Shown here: positions 34,391 through 42,167 of the stretch, one piece after another
How positions within the stretch are numbered: the stretch's first letter is position 1
How the letters are laid out: the number at the start of each line of letters is the position of its first letter
Assembly: GCA_963704535.1 (NCBI GenBank)
Contig: OY969916.1
Span: 2,604,001-2,668,000 of the forward strand
Length of the DNA: 64,000 nucleotides
Reading direction: 5' to 3'
DNA from: G963704535 sp963704535
GTDB taxonomy: Bacteria > Chloroflexota > Chloroflexia > Chloroflexales > Roseiflexaceae
Made by a program: the position numbers and the translations under genes
Notes under the pieces: model-generated
The model's database searches: none
What the model was told of the DNA's origin: nothing
The model's input: only the letters and a program-made list of their open reading frames with translations

Positions 34391-35646
34391 TTTGCTACCG
34401 TACAGAAAATATGAGCTGATCAAGCGGTAACGCATCTCGGTGGACCAGAAGGAAATCGATGGGCATGGTATCCTGTTCGTCAGCGTAACCAAACGAGACG
34501 AATGGAGGGAAACCATGCACATCAACTTCCGTACCTATCGTACCATCAAACTGACCCTGGCGCAGGTTTTGCACACCCGTGCCAACAGCCATGCCGAACA
34601 GCACCTTAACACCTTGAGCTTGCTGATTTGTGGCATCGTCAGTGCCCAGCATGTGCAGTTCGATAAGCTCGCCAGCCATGCCCCGATCAGAGGACGCAAG
34701 AATGAAAGCCTGATCACGCGCTTTCGGCGCTGGGTCAAGCACGACGCTATCACGCTGGAGGCGCTCTGGCTCCCGTTCGCCCGTGCGGTACTCTCCAGTC
34801 TGGCGCACCTGCCACTGACCATCCTGCTGGATGGAACCACCGCCGGGCGCGGCTGTGTGGTCTTGATGGCCAGCGTTCTCTATCGTCATCGCGCCATTCC
34901 GCTGCTGTGGACGGTGGTAAAGGGCAAGAAGGGCCATCTGCCTGAGGCGCTGCATTGCGCACTGATCGAGCAGCTTCAGGAGTTGATCCCGCCCGATGCG
35001 ACCGTCACGCTGCTGGGCGATGGTGAGTTTGACGGCACCGAGTTGCAAACCAGATTGCGCGCGAGGAAGTGGGAGTATGTCTGCCGCACTGCTACCAACA
35101 TTCTGATCTTTGCTCAGGATGGGGTCTTCACGGTCGGTGATCTGCCGCTCTCGCGCGGTGAGGCTGTCGCCATCGCGGATGTGCGCATGACCGCCAAGCA
35201 GTATGGACCAATTCTGGTGATTGGGGTCTGGGACGCCAAGCAGCAGCAACCACTCTATCTGATCAGCTCGTTGAGTGATGCGGACGAGGCGGTCAAGCGC
35301 TATCGGATGCGCTTTCGGATTGAGTGCATGTTTGCCAATCATAAAAGTCGTGGGTTTCGGATTGACAAAAGCCATCTGGCCGCCCCCGAACGTCTGGCGC
35401 GGCTGCTGATCGCCACTGCTCTGGCCTATGTGTGGATTTATGCGGCCGCCGTGTTTGCCCAGGAGCAGGGATGGGTCGAACAATTTCATCGCAAAGATCG
35501 CTGTGACTTAGGCCTGTTTCAAATCGGGCTGCGCGCGATACAGTATGCACTACGTGAAGGGTTACGTGTTCCGGTCAGTTTCCGATTGCCCATAGACCCG
35601 CCCACTGCCTCACACATGGCGAACGGATTTTCTGTACGGTAGCAAA
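34391..35646 (+). mobile_element. IS4-family insertion sequence inside the CRISPR array
   Basis: A 1256-bp element with perfect 20-bp terminal inverted repeats TTTGCTACCGTACAGAAAAT. It is flanked by the direct repeat TTTTGACT (34383-34390 and 35647-35654), an 8-bp (or 9-bp if the preceding A is counted) target duplication built from the last seven bases of a CRISPR repeat plus one spacer base. The transposase stop codon lies inside the right inverted repeat. The element carries one gene, read on the plus strand, opposite to CRISPR transcription. Confidence 0.93.
34515..35642 (+). CDS. IS4-family DDE transposase
   Basis: 375 residues from the ATG at 34515 (MHINFRTYRTIKLTLAQVLH), preceded by GGAGGG. 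A GTG at 34440 would add 25 residues. The DDE catalytic residues are visible: first Asp in PLTILLDGTTAGRGCVVLMA, second Asp in TVTLLGDGEFDGTELQTRLR, and the Glu in YRMRFRIECMFANHKSRGF. That last segment fits the IS4 signature Y-(2)-R-(3)-E-(6)-K exactly (Y-RM-R-FRI-E-CMFANH-K). The full reading frame and intact ends suggest a recent, potentially active insertion. No passenger gene is present. Confidence 0.94.
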   Translation: MHINFRTYRTIKLTLAQVLHTRANSHAEQHLNTLSLLICGIVSAQHVQFDKLASHAPIRGRKNESLITRFRRWVKHDAITLEALWLPFARAVLSSLAHLPLTILLDGTTAGRGCVVLMASVLYRHRAIPLLWTVVKGKKGHLPEALHCALIEQLQELIPPDATVTLLGDGEFDGTELQTRLRARKWEYVCRTATNILIFAQDGVFTVGDLPLSRGEAVAIADVRMTAKQYGPILVIGVWDAKQQQPLYLISSLSDADEAVKRYRMRFRIECMFANHKSRGFRIDKSHLAAPERLARLLIATALAYVWIYAAAVFAQEQGWVEQFHRKDRCDLGLFQIGLRAIQYALREGLRVPVSFRLPIDPPTASHMANGFSVR

Positions 35647-38600
35647 TTTTGACTTCGATTGTCAACTCGTCAAACATTCCCATCGCGAGTTTCAATCTCC
35701 GATGGAGATGATGCCCCATTTTGACCGGGTTAAGACCGAACGGGCGATTCATCCTCAATGCTGTTTCAATCTCCGATGGAGATGATGCCCCATTTTGACT
35801 CCCACTGACCCGACAGTCGCGGGCAGCTCGAACTAGTTTCAATCTCCGATGGAGATGATGCCCCATTTTGACATTCGATTGTCAACTCGTCAAACATTCC
35901 CATCGCGAGTTTCAATCTCCGATGGAGATGATGCCCCATTTTGACTTACGCACGACAAAGACAGCTATAACGAGCAAACGGTTTCAATCTCCGATGGAGA
36001 TGATGCCCCATTTTGACCTTATCCCTCGCTCGCGCTGACCTATCCGACCGATTAGTTTCAATCTCCGATGGAGATGATGCCCCATTTTGACTCGATACCG
36101 ACTTCTTGGAGACCGCCAAACTGATGGGGTTTCAATCTCCGATGGAGATGATGCCCCATTTTGACGCCAGGATCTTGTTTTGGATGCCGATCTTCTCACC
36201 ATGTTTCAATCTCCGATGGAGATGATGCCCCATTTTGACGTAGCCCCTGCTCCGGGAGGAGTGCGAGAAGCGCGTGTTTCAATCTCCGATGGAGATGATG
36301 CCCCATTTTGACTTCAACTCGGCCAGCTCGGCATCTACCACTCGCCAGTTTCAATCTCCGATGGAGATGATGCCCCATTTTGACTCTGTACGGGGGTTCT
36401 TCGGGGGCGTAGGTGAAGATGTTTCAATCTCCGATGGAGATGATGCCCCATTTTGACTTCGCATCCTTCTCGGCGATCTCGTCGAGCTTGCATGGTTTCA
36501 ATCTCCGATGGAGATGATGCCCCATTTTGACACCTCTGGCAGCCGAATCCTCTCCGAGAGGACGGCCGGTTTCAATCTCCGATGGAGATGATGCCCCATT
36601 TTGACAGCTGCGCGTTTGCCAGGGCCAGAGCGGGCTGCCCGTGTTTCAATCTCCGATGGAGATGATGCCCCATTTTGACCGACCCGGCGCGCTCCGTGGG
36701 AGAGGTCGTGACGCTGTTTCAATCTCCGATGGAGATGATGCCCCATTTTGACATGGCGGTCGCAATCGAGGATGCTGGGCTGATTATTGTTTCAATCTCC
36801 GATGGAGATGATGCCCCATTTTGACCCTATCCGACCGATTACACGACCGGCCAGGTGTATGTTTCAATCTCCGATGGAGATGATGCCCCATTTTGACTTC
36901 GAGACCGATCAAAAGAGTGTTCCTTTTATCACATGTTTCAATCTCCGATGGAGATGATGCCCCATTTTGACCTTGGGCACGTCCTGGGACCACCGGAGCG
37001 CCATCCTGTTTCAATCTCCGATGGAGATGATGCCCCATTTTGACATGGCGGTCGCAATCGAGGATGCTGGGCTGATTATTGTTTCAATCTCCGATGGAGA
37101 TGATGCCCCATTTTGACACTGAATGCGATCAGCGCGATGTTGACCAACGTCAAGTTTCAATCTCCGATGGAGATGATGCCCCATTTTGACTCCGCTACTC
37201 TTTCGGGTAAATCCCAACATACTCGCGGTTTCAATCTCCGATGGAGATGATGCCCCATTTTGACACTGTAGGCGTCCGAGTAGTGGACGGCGTAACAGAG
37301 TTTCAATCTCCGATGGAGATGATGCCCCATTTTGACAATACCGTCGTCACGGTCGTGCAGGCGGCATGGAAGTTTCAATCTCCGATGGAGATGATGCCCC
37401 ATTTTGACAAGGCCGCTACGCTTGGCTGCTTGCCGACTTCCAAGGTTTCAATCTCCGATGGAGATGATGCCCCATTTTGACAGTGGGGGAAGCGGCCGGA
37501 CCCCAATGGTGTCCTCCCTGTTTCAATCTCCGATGGAGATGATGCCCCATTTTGACGCCCCTACGCCAACCTCATATCGCTCTTTCATTTAGTTTCAATC
37601 TCCGATGGAGATGAAGCCCCATTTTGACTAGCAACAGCGGGTGTGGGTGCGGCGGTGCTTTTGTGTTTCAATCTCCGATGGAGATGAAGCCCCATTTTGA
37701 CTCCCATTCAGTACGCGATCGAACGTTGACAGCGCCCCCTGTTTCAATCTCCGATGGAGATGAAGCCCCATTTTGACTGGGGGATGGTTATCGAGCCATC
37801 TTCGTTCGGCGTAGTTTCAATCTCCGATGGAGATGAAGCCCCATTTTGACCAGGGTCACTTTTCAACACTCGCAACGGTAAACGTGTTTCAATCTCCGAT
37901 GGAGATGAAGCCCCATTTTGACCCGCTCGTACAGAGTCGCGATCCTCAATGACGCCAAGGTTTCAATCTCCGATGGAGATGAAGCCCCATTTTGACCAGG
38001 ACAGACCGTCAGGGCCAGGATAGCCCAGATCCAGTTTCAATCTCCGATGGAGATGAAGCCCCATTTTGACAGGGACTGGCGGATGAGGCTCGGATACGCG
38101 CCGCCATGTTTCAATCTCCGATGGAGATGAAGCCCCATTTTGACTGACGAACAGGTCATCAGCGTCCTCACCGAATATGAGTTTCAATCTCCGATGGAGA
38201 TGAAGCCCCATTTTGACGACCCGCGCAGTACGCGCAAGGTCGAAGACCTAGACCGGTTTCAATCTCCGATGGAGATGAAGCCCCATTTTGACCAGTCGAT
38301 ATTCGACGGGATGGCACTACCATACTCCGTGTTTCAATCTCCGATGGAGATGAAGCCCCATTTTGACTGTCCTGCGAATAAGCCTTCAAGAGCATCTAAA
38401 TAGTTTCAATCTCCGATGGAGATGAAGCCCCATTTTGACGGTCACGATTTCGCGTGTTGCTCGCTTGCGGCTTTGTTTCAATCTCCGATGGAGATGAAGC
38501 CCCATTTTGACATGAGCAGGTGGCGCCGATCGTCCAGGACGAAGTAGTTTCAATCTCCGATGGAGATGAAGCCCCATTTTGACCATTTATATCTCGCCTG

Positions 38601-39025
38601 TCACAGTCGGAAGAAGGAAGTTTCAATCTCCGATGGAGATGAAGCCCCATTTTGACTCTCACGTTGTCTCCCTCTCCACCCGTCGAAACGAAAGTTTCAA
38701 TCTCCGATGGAGATGAAGCCCCATTTTGACTTGGTAATGGCAACCATCCATGTCTACCCGATAAACGAGTTTCAATCTCCGATGGAGATGAAGCCCCATT
38801 TTGACACCTCCCACGCCGCCTCGATACTCGTACTGTAGCTCGGGTTTCAATCTCCGATGGAGATGAAGCCCCATTTTGACGAAGGGGGATCGCACTGTTC
38901 CCATCCGTATTTTTGACGTTTCAATCTCCGATGGAGATGAAGCCCCATTTTGACCGCCAAGCGCGGGCGGAACCGGTGTCGATAACGGGTTTCAATCTCC
39001 GATGGAGATGAAGCCCCATTTTGAC

Positions 39026-39244
39026 ACCCGCGCCGCTCGATGGCTCCAGGAAGGCATATACAGCCTCTGATTCGAGCAGCTTCCTGATTGCCCACCCAAG
39101 ACCAATGGAACCGGCGTAGTGCGCTCGATTGTGCTCCCAGTATACACCTCAACCATGGCGTTGTATAGCCTCATGTCCATCTTTCAGAAAAGATCGAGCA
39201 CCTGCCCATATTTGACCCCGAACTGCGCCGCTCGATCTCGCAAA
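39026..39244 (-). promoter_or_regulatory. CRISPR leader region
   Basis: About 219 bp between the last (newest) repeat and the cas2 stop, AT-richer than the array's surroundings. Read on the minus strand it begins with a T8 tract (39251-39258 on the plus strand as A8, just inside cas2), then TTGAGGTGTATACTGGGAGC, which has a -10-like TATACT. A promoter for the pre-crRNA and the adaptation-complex recognition site are expected here. No precise start site can be read. Confidence 0.6.
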
Positions 39245-39538
39245 CTACACAAAAAAAACCCGCGGCTCGGCCGGTTTGGGCGTGCCGACCGTCTCGACCC
39301 GGCCGCCACACGCCCGGCACAACGGGTAGAACCGCACGCTGTCGCGCTCGGCATCCAGGTGCCGCTCCAGCTTTGCGCGCAGCTCCAGCAGGTGCCGCCG
39401 GGTGAGCCAGCATTCGAAGAGCGAGTACTGGGTCCAGGCCCCGTACCCGCACAGAACCTTGTGGACCTTCGTGCGGCGCCGGTCGTCGGGGATGTCGTAG
39501 GCGATGACGTACAGGGTTGTGTCGGCCTCTGTAGGCAT
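39245..39538 (-). CDS. cas2: CRISPR-associated endonuclease Cas2
   Basis: 97-residue ferredoxin-fold protein that, with Cas1, inserts new spacers. N-terminal MPTEADTTLYVIAYDIPDDR carries the YDIPDD motif of Cas2, and TKVHKVLCGYGAWTQYSLFE the conserved Gly/Ser loop. C-terminal VRFYPLCRACGGRVETVG contains a CxxC pair, common in Cas2 of this type. The stop is a TAG immediately after an eight-T run, so a shifted reading would change only the last residues. It is the last gene before the leader and directly follows cas1 (20-bp gap). Confidence 0.93.
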   Translation of the reverse strand: MPTEADTTLYVIAYDIPDDRRRTKVHKVLCGYGAWTQYSLFECWLTRRHLLELRAKLERHLDAERDSVRFYPLCRACGGRVETVGTPKPAEPRVFFV

Positions 39539-39558
39539 GGGGCACTTCCTTTGGATGC

Positions 39559-40605
39559 TTACCGGACGACAAAGGGAATGTACCGCTCGGTCTCGCCTAG
39601 CAGCGCCTTTGCCAGCACCCGCACTTGTAGCTCGATACAGCGCCGGTAGCTGACTTGGTAGCCGAAGAGCGGGTGTTGGACGGTGGTCATCAAACGCTCC
39701 TCAAGTTTCTCCAGGAAGGTGCGTCGCGCGGTGTCGGTGAGCCGGTAGGCGCCCATCTCGACTGTGAAATCCGACTCACGCACCATCCCGGTGTTCAGCA
39801 TGGTGATGACGACTGAGTCGACGATGACCGGCCGGAACTCTTCGACCAGGTCGAGCGCTAGGGCTGGCTTGCCGTAGCCAGGCTGATGCAGCATGCCGAT
39901 GTAGGGATTCAGCCCGACCGTACAGATCTGTGAGAGCACTTGCCTGATCAGGATGGCGTAGCCGAACGAGAGCAGCGCGTTGACCGGGTCGGTCGGCGGG
40001 CGGCGCACACGGCCAGGGAACGGCCAGGTGTTCCGCAGCAGGGTGCCGAAGACGGCGAAGTAGGCGCTGCTGCCGCTGCCCTCCAGCCCAAACAGCGGGC
40101 CGAGGCCGCTCATCCGGTCGTCCGGCGGCGCTGCGACCGGGATGGGCAGACCGGCGAGCTGGCGCAACGTGGCGCGGATCTGGCCGGCGGCCTCGTCAAG
40201 CGCTGGATCAGCCAATTTGCGATTATAGCGCAGCAGCGTGGTACGCATATTGGTCAGCTTACCGGCGATCATCGACCGCGCGATCGGGAATCGACGTGAC
40301 AGCTCGCTGTGCGCCGCGTACTGGGCCAGGTGCAGCAGCGCGTTCTTGGTCGGGTCGGGGATGAGCGAGCCGTAGGAGTGCCCACGCTCGCTCAGAAAGT
40401 GGATCGCGATGCGCTGTTCCAGCAGCATATGCAGCGCCGGCGCAGTCAAGGTGATGTCGCCCAGGACGACCACCTGGTCGATCTTGATCAGCGGAATGCG
40501 TACCATGCGCGCCGCTGCGCTCTCGCGCGCCGGGATCTGGACGCGCAACGCCTCGCCCTCGCGCTTGACCACACTGTACGGCTCGGTCAGATAGAGTGTT
40601 CCCAT
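39559..40605 (-). CDS. cas1: CRISPR-associated integrase Cas1
   Basis: 348-residue spacer integrase. The start at 40605 (MGTLYLTEPYSVVKREGEAL) follows GAGGAA and replaces a longer frame lacking homologous residues. The N-terminal beta domain (to about 85) is followed by the helical catalytic domain. Catalytic residues are visible in order: Glu in PLFGLEGSGSSAYFAVFG, His in GLNPYIGMLHQPGYGKPALA and the Asp/Glu in LALDLVEEFRPVIVDSVV. It is complete and in operon with cas2. Cas4 (40714) is encoded just upstream, as is usual where Cas4 trims prespacers and helps set PAM and orientation. Confidence 0.95.
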   Translation of the reverse strand: MGTLYLTEPYSVVKREGEALRVQIPARESAAARMVRIPLIKIDQVVVLGDITLTAPALHMLLEQRIAIHFLSERGHSYGSLIPDPTKNALLHLAQYAAHSELSRRFPIARSMIAGKLTNMRTTLLRYNRKLADPALDEAAGQIRATLRQLAGLPIPVAAPPDDRMSGLGPLFGLEGSGSSAYFAVFGTLLRNTWPFPGRVRRPPTDPVNALLSFGYAILIRQVLSQICTVGLNPYIGMLHQPGYGKPALALDLVEEFRPVIVDSVVITMLNTGMVRESDFTVEMGAYRLTDTARRTFLEKLEERLMTTVQHPLFGYQVSYRRCIELQVRVLAKALLGETERYIPFVVR

Positions 40606-40655
40606 GAGTTCCTCGTATCCATCGGATGGCAGCATCGGGGTGCTTCCTTATCTCC

Positions 40656-40708
40656 TGTTACGTGTTGCGTGTTGCGTGTGTTAGATCACGCAACACGCAA
40701 CACGCAAG
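40656..40708. repeat. Inverted heptamer array between cas4 and cas1
   Basis: TGTTACGTGTTGCGTGTTGC then GTGTGTTAGATCACGCAACA and CGCAACACGCAAG make a long hairpin with the same 7-nt architecture as elsewhere. It lies inside the cas operon, between the cas4 stop and cas1 start, where it could reduce read-through to cas1-cas2. Confidence 0.75.
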
Positions 40709-40713
40709 ATGTC

Positions 40714-41319
40714 TCAATCGAGTGTGCCATCAAGTGTCGTGCGGGCCAGGATACGCAGCTCGTCCGGCAGGCACAACGGCTGGAGCGAGCAGTCGCGGCA
40801 CTTGGCGCGCTCCTCGATCGGCGGCGGCAGGCGCCCCTCACGGGCCAGCCGCAGCGCTTCGGCCGCTAGGCGCTCCACCTCGGCGCGCAGCTCGGCCGTG
40901 AACTCGACGACTGTACGCCGGCGGGTGGTGAATGAGAACAGCTCGCCCTGTGGGATCGCAATGCCCAGCCGCTCCTCCAGGCACATAGCCTGCGCGCAGA
41001 GCTGGGCCGCGTCGCCCAGTCCACGCCCAACCCGCCCCTTTTTGTACTCGACCGGGTACACCGCGCCCTCGCGCTGCTCGACCACGTCGATCAGGCCCGC
41101 CAGCCGCAGCCGCTCGCTCCAGACATAGACCCGGCGCTGCTGGAGGCCCGTATCGGCCCAGACGCTGCCGCCGGCATCCGACGCGGCGTGGCGCAGCCGG
41201 CCCTCGACCACGTGGGCGTTGACCAGCATCTCGCTATAGACGAACTCGTACACGTAGCGCCGCGGGCAGTAGGCCAGCGCGTTCAGGTGCGAGATCGGGA
41301 TGAACTCTGGTTCTTCCAT
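40714..41319 (-). CDS. cas4: CRISPR-associated exonuclease Cas4
   Basis: 201-residue RecB-like nuclease with an Fe-S cluster, processing prespacers for Cas1-Cas2. N-terminal MEEPEFIPISHLNALAYCPR supplies the first cluster Cys (ALAYCPRRYVYEFVY). Catalytic residues lie in LRLAGLIDVVEQREGAVYPV with the EYKKG Lys (VEYKKGRVGRGLGDAAQLCA), and the C-terminal cluster cysteines in CRDCSLQPLCLPDELR. All main motifs are present, so it should be active. The start is immediately next to the cas6 stop (41321), giving a compact operon. Confidence 0.94.
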   Translation of the reverse strand: MEEPEFIPISHLNALAYCPRRYVYEFVYSEMLVNAHVVEGRLRHAASDAGGSVWADTGLQQRRVYVWSERLRLAGLIDVVEQREGAVYPVEYKKGRVGRGLGDAAQLCAQAMCLEERLGIAIPQGELFSFTTRRRTVVEFTAELRAEVERLAAEALRLAREGRLPPPIEERAKCRDCSLQPLCLPDELRILARTTLDGTLD

Positions 41320-41320
41320 G

Positions 41321-42155
41321 TCAGTCCTCCCCGGCTACCCTCCGGCACAGCCCCATCCCCCGCGCGGTCTTCATGCCGGTGCCCAGGTAGAACGCGGCGT
41401 CGGCCAGCAGCGCGAGCGCGCGCCGGTCCTCGGCGTCGCCGCGCAGCTCGTAGGTGCAGCGGCCGACGAAGCCGATCTGGGGCGCGCGGTCCAGCGTGAA
41501 GGTGGTGGTGCGCAGGTCGTAGCGGGCGACGACGGCCCGCCGGGTGGCGCGCTCGGTCGCCGCCTCGTCCAGCGGCTCCGGCGCGAGCGCGTTCCAGCGC
41601 CGCAGCAGGCTGCCGAAGACCGCGTGCGGATCGGGGAGCACGCCGACCCGCTTGCGGCCATCCTCGTCCTCCCCCAGGCTGAAGGCGGTCGGCGTGGCGA
41701 ACTCGATCGTCAGGCGCTTGGCCGGGCGGGCCGCTGCGGCCAGCCCGGCGAACGAGCCGTAGCCGGCCCACGGGTCGCTCCCCGGCGTGCCGCGCACGTC
41801 GGCCAGGGCCAGCGGGAGCGCACCGAGCCGCAGAGTGGGCCGCGCGGTCTGCTGGAGCAGCGCGTGCGTCAGCGGGGCGAACAGAATCGCTCTTGAGCAG
41901 CGTCACCCGCAGCGCCAGCGTTGCCCCGACGCGTATGGCCACCCGCTCGTCGCGCGGGCGGCCCCCCGGCAGCGGCGCCGCGACGGTGTAGGGCTTGGCC
42001 GGGCCGTGGGCGTGCAGCGCCCGCGCCAGCTCCGGGTCCACCTGGCGGACCAAGTCGAGAAACAGCGCCTGGACCTGGTGGCCCACGTACGCCGACAGGG
42101 TGCCGTCGGCGCCGGCGGTCAGGTGGAGGATGAGGGCGTAGAGGTCGGGGTCCAT
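41321..42155 (-). pseudogene. cas6: CRISPR RNA endonuclease Cas6, interrupted by an apparent +1 frameshift
   Basis: Cas6 cuts pre-crRNA at the repeat stem-loop. The first part (from 42155: MDPDLYALILHLTAGADGTL, GHQVQALFLDLVRQVDPELA) is in one frame to VTLLKSD. The rest (LFAPLTHALLQQTARPTLRL, YGSFAGLAAAARPAKRLTIE, and the C-terminal Gly-rich FYLGTGMKTARGMGLCRRV, typical of Cas6) continues in the next frame down to 41321. The two halves join smoothly if one T is removed at GATTCTGTTC, at about 41891. The reconstructed protein is about 278 residues. If the extra base is real, Cas6 is inactive and the array cannot be processed; if it is a sequence error, the gene is intact. Annotated as a pseudogene only because of the shift. 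Confidence 0.85.
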
Positions 42156-42167
42156 ACTTCGTCCTCG

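Larger units (their letters stand above)
30251..39025 (-). CRISPR. Type I-D CRISPR array, 103 repeats, interrupted by an IS4-family element
   Basis: By eye I count 103 repeats of 37 nt (plus the 7-nt stub left at the IS element) and 102 spacers, mostly 35-38 nt. The repeat on the minus strand ends in ATTGAAAC, the usual crRNA 5' handle, after a 6-bp stem ATCTCC-ATC-GGAGAT. Transcription is therefore leftward from a leader at 39026-39244, next to cas2. Repeat 1 (30251-30287) is degenerate, which fits the trailer end. Position 24 (plus strand) is A in all 20 leader-proximal repeats from 37592, and in a few near the trailer (30323, 31794, 31867, 32016), but T elsewhere. Minor variants occur at 30398, 30470, 31500, 32232, 32378, 32739, 33700 and 34059. 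Two spacers are duplicated and two overlap (see findings). Spacer targets cannot be searched here. Confidence 0.97.

Noticed and set aside
30444..38904. Many short open frames in the array coding for repeated peptides such as MGHHLHRRLK and FQSPMEMMPHFD
   Set aside because: They are the CRISPR repeat read in various frames, with spacers as variable parts; there are no ribosome-binding sites and the structure is fully explained by the array.
39245..39265. Frameshift at the T8 run in cas2
   Set aside because: The in-frame stop directly follows and gives a normal 97-residue Cas2; the alternative frame only adds an unrelated tail.
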